Source: JACVRX01 sp035697245 (lineage in GTDB: Bacteria > Actinomycetota > Actinomycetes > Jiangellales > Jiangellaceae). From it: a stretch of DNA of 6,565 nucleotides. Below are positions 1 to 5,684 of this stretch, piece by piece; the first letter of the stretch is position 1; the number at the start of each line of letters is the position of its first letter. The stretch lies in the NCBI GenBank assembly GCA_035697245.1, contig DASSDH010000048.1, positions 1-6,565 on the forward strand. Direction: 5' to 3'. Both the position numbers and the translations under genes were made by a program. Below the pieces are notes generated by a model, which saw only the letters and a program-made list of their open reading frames with translations, was not told the origin of the DNA and made no database searches.

Positions 1-110
1 ACCACGAGGTAGGTAACCACCCCGGCCGCAATCAAGATCACTCCGGCGATGACGACGAAGAGCCCGTAAAGGCTCGAGTGTACCTGACGGGTCTGGTTTG
101 CCATGCCCAT
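1..110 (-). CDS. Small membrane protein, N-terminal fragment (runs off left edge)
   Basis: The reverse strand opens at an ATG and reads about 36 residues without a stop to the edge of the window. After a short polar start (MGMANQTRQVHSS) comes one hydrophobic helix, about residues 14-36 (LYGLFVVIAGVILIAAGVV), so the protein is anchored in the membrane very close to its N-terminus. A second in-frame ATG lies at 104-102. No clear Shine-Dalgarno sequence precedes either ATG. A TTGACG box (139-134) is followed after 17 nt by CAGCGT (116-111) and then 6 nt later by the second ATG, so a leaderless transcript starting at 104 is possible. It lies downstream of the folate cyclo-ligase gene on the same strand. 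Proteins with a similar N-terminal helix near this locus in actinobacteria are often mislabelled 'LigA'; I cannot assign a function. Confidence 0.6.
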   Translation of the reverse strand, partial: MGMANQTRQVHSSLYGLFVVIAGVILIAAGVVTYLV

Positions 111-146
111 ACGCTGCCCAGCAGGCTCCACCTCGTCAAGATCCAA

Positions 147-195
147 GCCACGCAAACCCTTTTTCGTGGCGTCCGCTGCCCGAATCCGGGAGCAG
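147..195 (-). terminator. Weak hairpins after the cyclo-ligase gene
   Basis: Two small dyads lie between the cyclo-ligase stop and the next minus-strand gene. One (176-195) has a CCCG/CGGG core extended by CTG/CAG across a two-base bulge, with loop AATC. The other (147-152 with 165-170) is a perfect 6-bp pair GCCACG/CGTGGC around a 12-nt loop containing five T on the plus strand. Neither has a trailing U-tract when read on the minus strand. They may slow or end transcription from the cyclo-ligase gene, but this is only inferred from position and pairing. Confidence 0.25.
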
Positions 196-229
196 GCATG
201 GTGAACCCGTCGCCGTTTCCGCCGCATTC

Positions 230-865
230 CTACCGAATACGGCGCAGGCGGTGAAGCGCTGTCGGCGTGGCAGCGGCCGCGACGCGGACGTCATGTGCAG
301 CCCGGGGAACCGGGAGGTCGAGCACCTCGCCGTCGTGGAGCAGGACGCAGGTGAAGGCGCGGGCGCCGACGCGGGCGAGGGCCCGGTCGTACGAGCCGCC
401 GCCGCGGCCGAGCCGGCCGCCACCGCGATCGACGGCGAGGCCGGGCACAAGCACCGCGTCGCACGAGGCGACGGCGTCGAGGCCGAGCTGCTCGCCGGTC
501 GGCTCGAGCAGCCCACGCGCCATCCGGGCAAGGGCACGCGGCCCCTCGTATAACGCCCAGTCGAGGTCGCCGTCGTTCTGGAGGAGCGGCAGCAGTACCT
601 CGACACCACGGTCGGACAGCTCCTCGATCAGCGGGCCGGTGCCCGGCTCGCGTCCCACGGAGACGTACGCGGCGACTCGGCCCGCGCCGGCGACCTCCGG
701 GGCTACGAGCAGCACATCGCGCAACCCCCGCGCGGCCTGGGCGAGGTCGCCTGCGTCGAGGGCTGATCGGGTGTCCAGCACCCGTCGCCGCAGCGCCTTC
801 TTCGCCTCGGCCACTCCACCCGCCGCGGGGCTCACCACAGCCGCCACGGTACTAACGGCGCGCAC
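230..865 (-). CDS. 5-formyltetrahydrofolate cyclo-ligase (MTHFS)
   Basis: This cytosolic folate-salvage enzyme uses ATP to convert 5-formyl-THF into 5,10-methenyl-THF. From the 865 start the protein has 211 residues. The N-terminal helix AKKALRRRVLDTRSAL (21-36) is typical of the family, followed by an alpha/beta core with the EP pair at 121-122. The signature region at 140-163 contains VPGLAVDRGGGRLG and GGGSYDRAL, the nucleotide/substrate loop. The C-terminal LPVPRAAHDVRV (184-195) corresponds to the family's usual 'hD..vd.vvT' end. The start is uncertain. GTG at 865 is the longest option, but homologues usually begin close to the AKKALRR helix, so GTG at 838 (202 aa, with TACCGT at 851-846 ending 7 nt upstream, suggesting a leaderless mRNA) or GTG at 814 (194 aa) may be the true start. 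It is divergent from galU; from the 865 start the gap is only 32 bp, so the two promoters lie back to back. Confidence 0.95.
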   Translation of the reverse strand: MRAVSTVAAVVSPAAGGVAEAKKALRRRVLDTRSALDAGDLAQAARGLRDVLLVAPEVAGAGRVAAYVSVGREPGTGPLIEELSDRGVEVLLPLLQNDGDLDWALYEGPRALARMARGLLEPTGEQLGLDAVASCDAVLVPGLAVDRGGGRLGRGGGSYDRALARVGARAFTCVLLHDGEVLDLPVPRAAHDVRVAAAATPTALHRLRRIR

Positions 866-885
866 TCCGGGAGCGAGCCGGCGGC

Positions 886-891
886 TATGGT
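886..891 (+). promoter_or_regulatory. -10 box for a leaderless galU transcript
   Basis: TATGGT matches the actinobacterial -10 consensus TANNNT and ends exactly 6 nt before the galU ATG at 898, so transcription is expected to start on or next to the A of the start codon. No Shine-Dalgarno sequence exists between box and ATG, which agrees with leaderless initiation. I see no good -35 hexamer, which is common for this promoter class. Confidence 0.6.
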
Positions 892-897
892 GCCCCC

Positions 898-1836
898 ATG
901 ACGTCGCGGACCGATGCCGTCACCAAGGCGGTGATCCCGACCGCCGGCCTCGGCACTCGCTTCCTGCCTGCCACCAAGGCAACCCCGAAAGAGATGCTGC
1001 CGGTCGTCGACAAGCCGGCGATTCAGTATGTCGTGGAGGAAGCGGTGGCGGCCGGCCTGGACGACGTGCTCCTGGTCACCGGCAGGAACAAGCGCAACCT
1101 CGAAGACCACTTCGACCGGGCCTGGGAGCTCGAGGCCGCGCTCGAAGCAAAGGGTGACCATCTGAGATTGCAGCGAGTGCAGAAGTCCCAGGTGCTCGCC
1201 GACGTGCACTATGTGCGGCAAGGCGATCCGCTGGGCCTGGGCCACGCGGTTCTCTGCGCGGCCCGCCATGTAGGCGACCAGCGGTTCGCCGTTCTGCTCG
1301 GCGACGACCTGATCGACGCCCGTGACCCGCTCTTGCCGACGATGCTCGACGTCCAGCGCAGGCATGGCGGCAGCGTGATCGGGTTGATCGAGGTCGACCC
1401 GGAGAAGACTCACCTCTACGGCTGCGCCGCGATCGCCGGCGACCCGGCCAGTGGCGTCGTCGACGTGACCGACCTGGTGGAAAAGCCCGAACCCGGCGAG
1501 GCCCCGAGCAACCTGGCGATCATCGGCCGGTACGTGCTGGACCCGGCCGTATTCGACGCGCTGCGCGATACGAAGCCCGGCCGTGGCGGTGAGATCCAGC
1601 TCACCGACGCCCTGAAGACGCTGATCACCACTCCGGCCGAGAAGGGCGGCGGGATGCGTGCCGTCGTGTTCCGGGGTCGGCGATACGACACCGGTGACCG
1701 GTTGGACTATCTGCGCACGACCGTCCGACTGGCGGCCGAGCGCCCCGACCTGGGGCCGGAGTTCAGATCCTGGTTGCGAGAATTCGTCCAGGAGCTACCG
1801 GCCGACGAGGAGGCCAGCAAGGAGGCGGATCGGTGA
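898..1836 (+). CDS. galU: UTP--glucose-1-phosphate uridylyltransferase
   Basis: GalU joins UTP and glucose-1-phosphate to give UDP-glucose and pyrophosphate in the cytosol, feeding trehalose, glycan and cell-envelope synthesis. At 312 residues it has normal family length and one nucleotidyltransferase (GT-A-like) fold. Visible motifs in order are the nucleotide-binding loop AGLGTRFLPATKATPKEM (16-33) with its Lys, KP-AIQYVVEEAV (39-50), VRQGDPLGLGHAV (106-118), the metal/sugar motif LLGDDL (133-138), VEKP (194-197), GRYVL (210-214), EIQLTDAL (232-239) and YDTGDRLDYL (263-272). The acidic tail after residue 300 is less conserved. The ATG start is set by the TATGGT box just upstream. Its TGA overlaps the GTG of the next gene by four bases, making galU the first gene of the run. 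The same galU-moeA neighbourhood is known in mycobacteria. I see no defects. Confidence 0.98.
   Translation: MTSRTDAVTKAVIPTAGLGTRFLPATKATPKEMLPVVDKPAIQYVVEEAVAAGLDDVLLVTGRNKRNLEDHFDRAWELEAALEAKGDHLRLQRVQKSQVLADVHYVRQGDPLGLGHAVLCAARHVGDQRFAVLLGDDLIDARDPLLPTMLDVQRRHGGSVIGLIEVDPEKTHLYGCAAIAGDPASGVVDVTDLVEKPEPGEAPSNLAIIGRYVLDPAVFDALRDTKPGRGGEIQLTDALKTLITTPAEKGGGMRAVVFRGRRYDTGDRLDYLRTTVRLAAERPDLGPEFRSWLREFVQELPADEEASKEADR
1819..1825 (+). promoter_or_regulatory. Strong ribosome binding site of glp
   Basis: AAGGAGG lies inside the last codons of galU, 7 nt before the GTG at 1833. It fixes the glp start at the GTGA overlap and suggests efficient coupled or independent initiation. Confidence 0.85.
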
Positions 1837-3059
1837 AACGCGTCGCCGACCACCTCTCCGACGTCTTGTCCATCGTCCGGCCGTTGACCCCCCTCGACGT
1901 CCAGCTCCTCGATGCACATGGCTGCGTCCTCGCCGAGGACGTCGTGGCGCCCTGGCCGCTGCCGCAGTTCGACAACTCCGCGATGGACGGGTATGCCGTG
2001 CGAGCTGAGGATGTCCGGGCCGCAAGTGAGGACGCTCCGGTCGAGCTGCCCGTCGTCACCGACATCGCTGCGGGGGAGACCGAACGGGCCGCGATCGGCC
2101 CAGGGCTTGCCGCCCGGATCATGACCGGTGCCCCGATGCCCGCCGGTGCCGACGCAGTCGTTCCGGTGGAGCAGACAGACGGCGGTACTGCACGGGTGCA
2201 GATCACGCTGGCCGCGCCGGCCGGACGGCATCTGCGCCGGGTCGGGGAGGACGTTCAGGCCGGCGACACCGTCCTCGCCGCAGGGACATTCCTCGGGGCG
2301 GCGCAAATCGGTCTGCTGGCAGCCGTCGGCAAGGAACGGGTGAGGGTGCAGCCCAGGCCACGGGTCGTCGTCATATCTACCGGACGGGAGCTCGTCGAGC
2401 CCGGCCAGCCGGTGGACCTCGGGCAGATCACCGACTCGAACTCGTTCCTGCTGACGACCGCGGCCCGCGAGGCGGGTGCCGTGGCGTACCGCGTCGCTCC
2501 GGTGCCCGACGACGAGAGGGCGTTGTTGGGCCGGATTCAGGACCAGCTCGTGCGGGCCGACATGATCGTAACGAGCGGCGGCGTCAGTGCCGGTGCCTAC
2601 GACGTGGTCAAGCAGGTCCTCTCCACCGTCGGCACCGTGACCTTCGACAAGGTCGCGATGCAACCAGGGATGCCACAGGGCTTCGGGACCGTCGGCGAAG
2701 AGGCGACCCCGATCTTCACCCTGCCCGGCAACCCGGTCAGCGCATTCGTGTCCTTCGAGGTGTTCGTACGGCCGGCGATCCGGAAGATGCTGGGCGTGTC
2801 CCGCCTGCACCGGCCCAGTGTCAAGGCGGTGTTGCAGACGACTCTGCGCTCGCCCGAGGGCAAACGGCAGTTCGCCCGGGCCCGATGGTCACCCGCCCCG
2901 GATGGCTCGTATCTGGTGACGCCGCTCGCCGGGCAGGCGTCGCACCTGCTGGCCGACCTCGCCTACGCCAATGCCCTCGTCGTCGTTCCCGAGCAAGTGA
3001 CCGAGGTCGCCGCGGGACAGGTGGTCGACACCGTCCTGCTCGAACGCCGGAGGGGCTGA
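1833..3059 (+). CDS. glp: Gephyrin-like molybdopterin molybdotransferase Glp (MoeA family)
   Basis: MoeA-family enzymes insert molybdate into adenylylated molybdopterin to finish the molybdenum cofactor. The 408 residues give the full four-domain layout: N-terminal domains about 1-175, with PQFDNSAMDGYAVR (44-57) and MTGAPMPAGADAVVP (97-111); a MoCF-binding domain about 176-325, with STGRELVEPG (182-191), TSGGVSAGAYD (247-257) and LPGNPVSAF (297-305); and a beta-barrel domain IV about 326-408. Residues aligned by eye with the E. coli active site are kept: D52, D140, E186, D257, P298 and P301. Of the two active-site lysines, K273 is kept but the second position is Gln (Q277, in MQPGMPQGFG). 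GTG start, strong SD, four-base overlap with galU. Actinobacterial copies next to galU, rimJ and glpR belong to the Glp group, reported in Corynebacterium to bind FtsZ and a membrane receptor; a matching receptor gene lies at 4863-5627. Whether this copy is catalytic, structural or both cannot be read from sequence. An alternative name is moeA. Confidence 0.96.
   Translation: MKRVADHLSDVLSIVRPLTPLDVQLLDAHGCVLAEDVVAPWPLPQFDNSAMDGYAVRAEDVRAASEDAPVELPVVTDIAAGETERAAIGPGLAARIMTGAPMPAGADAVVPVEQTDGGTARVQITLAAPAGRHLRRVGEDVQAGDTVLAAGTFLGAAQIGLLAAVGKERVRVQPRPRVVVISTGRELVEPGQPVDLGQITDSNSFLLTTAAREAGAVAYRVAPVPDDERALLGRIQDQLVRADMIVTSGGVSAGAYDVVKQVLSTVGTVTFDKVAMQPGMPQGFGTVGEEATPIFTLPGNPVSAFVSFEVFVRPAIRKMLGVSRLHRPSVKAVLQTTLRSPEGKRQFARARWSPAPDGSYLVTPLAGQASHLLADLAYANALVVVPEQVTEVAAGQVVDTVLLERRRG
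3049..3055 (+). promoter_or_regulatory. Ribosome binding site that sets the moaC start
   Basis: GGAGGGG overlaps the last codons of glp and sits 9 nt before GTG 3065. It favours that start over the upstream in-frame candidate at 2885, which would need a long overlap with glp and adds about 60 residues unlike MoaC. Confidence 0.75.
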
Positions 3060-3064
3060 CCATC

Positions 3065-3565
3065 GTGGGTGAGCGGCTGACCCATGTCGACGACCAGGGT
3101 GCGGCCCGCATGGTCGATGTCTCCGGCAAGGACGTCACCGTCCGAACGGCGCGGGCGAGCGGCCGGGTCCTCGTGTCGGCAGAAGTCGTCGCGCTGTTGC
3201 GGGGGTCCGGCGTACCGAAGGGTGACGTGCTCGGCGTCGCGCGGGTCGCCGGCATCCAGGGCGCCAAGCGCACGCCTGACCTCATCCCGCTGTGTCATCC
3301 GCTGGCGCTGCATGGAGTCTCCGTGGACGTGTCGGTGGCAGACGACGGGGTGGAGATTGCCGCGACAGTCCGCACCGCCGATCGCACCGGCGTCGAGATG
3401 GAGGCACTGACCGCAGTGGCGACGGCAGCGCTTACCGTCGTGGACATGGTCAAGGGCGTCGACCGGAGCGCGGTCATCACAGACGTCCGGATCGAGGAGA
3501 AGACCGGCGGCCGGTCCGGCGCCTGGCGTCGGGGATCCGAGGGCGTCGTTCAGGACGTCTCGTGA
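3065..3565 (+). CDS. moaC: Cyclic pyranopterin monophosphate synthase MoaC
   Basis: MoaC turns 3',8-cyclo-7,8-dihydro-GTP, made by MoaA, into cyclic pyranopterin monophosphate, the first stable molybdenum cofactor intermediate. The 166-residue protein covers the whole family. It opens with LTHVDDQGAARMVDVSGK (5-22), followed by AGIQGAKRTPDLIPLCHPL (62-80) holding the conserved Lys and the LCHPL signature, GVEMEALTAVATAAL (109-123), and DMVKGVDR (127-134), whose Asp and Lys match the catalytic pair. The last 20 residues are Gly/Arg-rich and variable. The frame is open further upstream to 2885, but those codons overlap glp; GTG 3065, 5 nt after the glp stop and preceded by GGAGGGG, gives the normal family N-terminus. 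Its TGA overlaps the GTG of mog by four bases. No moaA, moaD or moaE is present here, so the first and middle pathway steps must be encoded elsewhere. Confidence 0.97.
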   Translation: MGERLTHVDDQGAARMVDVSGKDVTVRTARASGRVLVSAEVVALLRGSGVPKGDVLGVARVAGIQGAKRTPDLIPLCHPLALHGVSVDVSVADDGVEIAATVRTADRTGVEMEALTAVATAALTVVDMVKGVDRSAVITDVRIEEKTGGRSGAWRRGSEGVVQDVS

Positions 3566-4032
3566 GAGCACTCGTCGTGACCGTCTCTACCCGCGCGGCG
3601 TCCGGCGTGTACGACGACCGGGCAGGGCCCGTGGCGCGCGACGGTCTGCGCGAGATGGACTTCGAGGTCGACGGCCCGCAGGTCGTCCCCGACGGTGACC
3701 CGGTCGAGATGGCGTTGCGCGACGCGGTGTCAGCGGAGTACGACGTGGTGGTGACGACTGGCGGCACCGGGCTGACCCCCCGAGACCTGACCCCGGAGAT
3801 GACCCGGCGGGTGATCGACCGGGAGGTTCCCGGAGTCGCCGACGCGATCCGAGCTCGGGGCGCGGAGGCTGGCGTGCTGACCGCGGTGCTCTCGCGCGGG
3901 ATCGTCGGACTGGCCGGGACGACGCTGATCGTGAACCTGCCCGGCTCGCCCGGTGGGGTCCGCGACGGGATCGGCGTGCTGTCGGGCGTTCTCGGGCATG
4001 CCGTCGAGCAAGCCCATGGAGGGGACCACTGA
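3562..4032 (+). CDS. mog: Molybdopterin adenylyltransferase (MogA/MoaB family)
   Basis: This family adenylylates molybdopterin so that a MoeA-type partner can load molybdate; in eukaryotes the same two activities are fused in gephyrin/Cnx1. The 156 residues form a single MoCF-binding domain: MRALVVTVSTRAASGVYDDRAG-type first strand and loop (1-22), TTGGTGLTPRDLTPE (65-79) with the catalytic Asp (D75), a helix ending in REVPGVADAIR (87-97), and NLPGSPGGVRDG (125-136). The length is slightly shorter than E. coli MogA and close to MoaB. The GTG start overlaps the moaC stop (GTGA), and a short AGGA at 3552-3555 may serve as SD. Gene order next to glp and moaC supports a Moco role. MogA and MoaB types cannot be firmly separated by eye. 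Confidence 0.95.
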   Translation: MRALVVTVSTRAASGVYDDRAGPVARDGLREMDFEVDGPQVVPDGDPVEMALRDAVSAEYDVVVTTGGTGLTPRDLTPEMTRRVIDREVPGVADAIRARGAEAGVLTAVLSRGIVGLAGTTLIVNLPGSPGGVRDGIGVLSGVLGHAVEQAHGGDH

Positions 4033-4037
4033 ACAGC

Positions 4038-4043
4038 GGGGAG
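4038..4043 (+). promoter_or_regulatory. Ribosome binding site before the TTG start of rimJ
   Basis: GGGGAG lies between the mog stop and the TTG at 4047, with only 3 nt of spacing. No in-frame ATG or GTG lies between the mog stop and 4047, and the residues following this TTG match the family N-terminus, so TTG is the best start despite the tight spacing. Confidence 0.5.
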
Positions 4044-4046
4044 CGG

Positions 4047-4643
4047 TTGGACTGGCCCGTTCGGCTCGCCGAGGGCTCCGTTGAGCTGCGCCCGCTGCGA
4101 TTCCGCGACGGCAGAGCCTGGACGGCGCTGCGGGCCCGGAATGCGGACTGGTTGCGGCCGTGGGAGCCGACCCCGCCGATCACCCGAAGCGGGTTCCCAG
4201 CGACGTTCGGCCAGATGGTCCGCCGGTATTCAGCCCAAGCGCGGGCTGGCGAGGCGCTGCCGTGGGCCGTCACTTACCGGGGGGATCTCGCCGGCCAGCT
4301 CACGGTGTCCGGCATCACCTGGGGATCCGCGCGGATGGGCAGCGCTGGGTACTGGGTCGCGCGCGACGTGGCCGGCCGGGGGGTGATCCCCACCGCGCTC
4401 GCGTTGGCCGTCGACCACTGCTTCTTCACCGTCGGCCTGCACCGCATCGAGGTGAACATCCGGCCGGAGAACCAAGCCTCGTTGCGCGTCGTCGAGAAGC
4501 TCGGCTTCCGCCAGGAGGGCATCCGCGAACGCTTCCTGCACATCGACGGCGACTGGCGCGATCACCTGTCGTTCGCGCTCACCGCCGACGAGGTCCCCGA
4601 TGGTCTGATGCGCCGCTGGCGCGCCTCCCGCCAGTCCGCCTGA
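4047..4643 (+). CDS. rimJ: GNAT N-acetyltransferase, RimJ/RimL family
   Basis: The 198-residue protein has a complete GNAT fold and should transfer an acetyl group from acetyl-CoA to an amino group. RimJ-type members modify protein N-termini, in E. coli that of ribosomal protein S5, but the substrate here is unknown. The N-terminal strand VELRPLRFRDGRAW (12-25) and RNADWLRPWEPT (31-42) are typical of actinobacterial RimJ-like proteins. The strand GYWVARDVAGRG (101-112) leads into the acetyl-CoA pyrophosphate loop and helix IPTALALAVDHCF (114-126). RIEVNIRPENQASLRVVEKLGF (133-154) supplies the catalytic-side strand and the Asn-x-x-Ser-x-x-x-x-x-Lys-x-Gly-Phe motif. It starts at a rare TTG 14 nt after mog and is the last gene of the compact run. 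The same gene stands between moeA1 and the membrane protein in mycobacteria, suggesting a link to Glp/GlpR that has not been explained to my knowledge. Confidence 0.92.
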   Translation: MDWPVRLAEGSVELRPLRFRDGRAWTALRARNADWLRPWEPTPPITRSGFPATFGQMVRRYSAQARAGEALPWAVTYRGDLAGQLTVSGITWGSARMGSAGYWVARDVAGRGVIPTALALAVDHCFFTVGLHRIEVNIRPENQASLRVVEKLGFRQEGIRERFLHIDGDWRDHLSFALTADEVPDGLMRRWRASRQSA

Positions 4644-4715
4644 CCTTCCGATCATCGGGCGTCCGCGCGACCGCGGCCCATCGTGCCGGAATGACCACGT
4701 TCACCATGCCTTTCG

Positions 4716-4749
4716 GTACGTCACCAGGCTTGTACGCCTGGTGACGTAC
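4716..4749 (+). terminator. Perfect 14-bp stem, probable terminator of the galU-rimJ operon
   Basis: GTACGTCACCAGGC (4716-4729) and GCCTGGTGACGTAC (4736-4749) are perfect inverted copies separated by the 6-nt loop TTGTAC. The element starts 72 nt after the rimJ stop. No T-run follows, which is usual for actinobacterial hairpin terminators. Because a third arm just downstream can compete for the first arm, a conditional role or a protein-binding dyad is also possible. Confidence 0.55.
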
Positions 4750-4763
4750 TGACAAGCCTGGTG
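4722..4763. repeat. Competing inverted repeat sharing the terminator's left arm
   Basis: CACCAGGCTTGT (4722-4733) and ACAAGCCTGGTG (4752-4763) are perfect 12-bp inverted copies. They reuse the left arm and part of the loop of the 4716-4749 hairpin, so the two stems exclude each other: left arm with middle arm (14 bp) or left arm with right arm (12 bp, 18-nt loop). A further CACCAG at 4784-4789 could pair with the right arm over 6 bp. The spacer 4644-4862 holds no supported gene. Confidence 0.8.
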
Positions 4764-4848
4764 GTGTAACGCAGCGAGTGTCACACCAGTCACAGGCGTT
4801 TACGGGCGACACACCGTTCAAATCCGTCAGAGCGGACGCGACGGGCCC

Positions 4849-4854
4849 TAGCGT
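4849..4854 (+). promoter_or_regulatory. -10 box before glpR
   Basis: TAGCGT fits TANNNT and ends 8 nt before the GTG at 4863. With no clear Shine-Dalgarno between them, glpR may be transcribed from its own promoter as a leaderless or nearly leaderless mRNA. No convincing -35 box is visible. Confidence 0.4.
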
Positions 4855-4862
4855 CAGGTTCC

Positions 4863-5627
4863 GTGGGGTCGAGTGGGTTGATCTATGCGGCAATCGTGGC
4901 CGCGTGGGCCGCTGTGTTGGTGCCCCGCTGGGTCCGTCGAAACGAAGAGGTCGACCAGGCTCGCGAAGCTGACCTGGCCCGCGGCGTGCGCGTGCTGGGC
5001 CCGGCGGATTCGCTGACCCCCAGTGCGCGGACCCAGGCCCGGCACGCGAGCCTGGCTGTTGATACGGCCGAGCCGGCTGTCGTCACGGTGAACGAGCGGG
5101 GCGTCGAACTCTCCACCGACTACGGTCGGGCCGCTCGCCGGCGGCGGCGCGTTCTGGCCGTGCTGGTGATTGCCCTTGTCGGAGTGACCGTCGCCGCGGT
5201 GGTCGGAAGGATTCCACTGTGGTCCGTCGCCACGCCCACTCTGGTGCTCGGCGTCTTTGTCCGGCTGGCCCGACGAGCCGCCGCTGCCGAGGCGAACAGC
5301 CGGGCCCGCCGCCGACGACTCGAGCCGACCGTGGCAGCGGTCATCGCCTCGCCGCGGATCGCAGCACTCGATGAGCCGGTGCCGTCGAAGCCGGCCGCCC
5401 CGGACGAGTGGGAGCCGGTTCCGGTGCCGTTGCCGACGTACCTGACCAAGCCCAAGGCACCTCAACTGGCGACCCGGAGCATCGATCTCTCCCATCCAGG
5501 CGCATGGACGTCCGGACGGCTGGAGCCGGCCGAGTCCATCCCGATGCCGCGGCCCATCGCGATCCCGGAGGCCGTCGGCGAGAACGTCGACGACCTGCCA
5601 GAGCACCGCCCTGCGGTCGGCGACTGA
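4863..5627 (+). CDS. glpR: Membrane receptor of gephyrin-like Glp (GlpR family)
   Basis: The 254-residue protein has three likely membrane helices: about residues 6-21 (LIYAAIVAAWAAVLVP), 97-115 and 118-135, the last two forming a hairpin. Between helices 1 and 2 is a charged cytoplasmic stretch beginning RRNEEVDQAREADLARGVRV. After helix 3 comes an Arg/Ala-rich helix (136-152) and a long Pro-rich tail with WEPVPVPLPTYLTKPKAP (183-200) and IDLSHPGAWTSGR (207-219), which I recognise as conserved in the actinobacterial family now called GlpR. In Corynebacterium the family member was reported to recruit Glp to the membrane and affect division and polar growth; it is not the glycerol-3-phosphate repressor of the same symbol. 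GTG start, no good SD, possible -10 at 4849. It is separated from rimJ by 219 nt with a strong hairpin, so it may be expressed apart from the Moco genes. It also corresponds in position to mycobacterial Rv0996. Family assignment rests on recalled motifs and synteny. Confidence 0.87.
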   Translation: MGSSGLIYAAIVAAWAAVLVPRWVRRNEEVDQAREADLARGVRVLGPADSLTPSARTQARHASLAVDTAEPAVVTVNERGVELSTDYGRAARRRRRVLAVLVIALVGVTVAAVVGRIPLWSVATPTLVLGVFVRLARRAAAAEANSRARRRRLEPTVAAVIASPRIAALDEPVPSKPAAPDEWEPVPVPLPTYLTKPKAPQLATRSIDLSHPGAWTSGRLEPAESIPMPRPIAIPEAVGENVDDLPEHRPAVGD

Positions 5628-5664
5628 CGCCTCGGCTGATTCGGAGCGGCCCGAGCCCGGGTGT

Positions 5665-5670
5665 TATCGT
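5665..5670 (+). promoter_or_regulatory. Probable -10 box of the tRNA-Ala gene
   Basis: TATCGT fits TANNNT and lies 14 nt before the mature tRNA 5' end, leaving room for a short leader removed by RNase P. The region at the expected -35 distance does not resemble TTGACA. Confidence 0.4.
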
Positions 5671-5684
5671 GACGCGGGTTTCCT

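Noticed and set aside
1707..2810. Long reverse-strand open frame opposite galU and glp (about 367 codons).
   Set aside because: It is antisense to two well-recognised genes, its product is His/Arg/Gly-rich and unlike any family I know, and such frames are common shadows in high-GC DNA.
2885..3064. Upstream extension of moaC by 60 codons.
   Set aside because: It overlaps the conserved end of glp, gives Arg/Pro-rich residues unlike MoaC, and a good SD with GTG at 3065 yields the normal family N-terminus.
3587..4273. Reverse-strand open frame of 228 codons opposite mog and rimJ.
   Set aside because: Strongly Arg/Ser/Pro-rich composition and antisense to two clear genes; a coding shadow.
4808..4835. 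A second copy of the tRNA T-loop core (GTTCAAATCC at 4816-4825, also at 5738-5747), possibly a tRNA fragment or attachment site.
   Set aside because: Only ten bases match. The flanks do not form a T stem (two of five pairs fail), no anticodon or acceptor arm is present, and the similarity does not extend into the tRNA end.
4579..4893. Reverse-strand open frame covering the whole rimJ-glpR spacer (104 codons).
   Set aside because: It runs through the inverted repeats and overlaps both neighbours, has no recognisable domain and no persuasive RBS.
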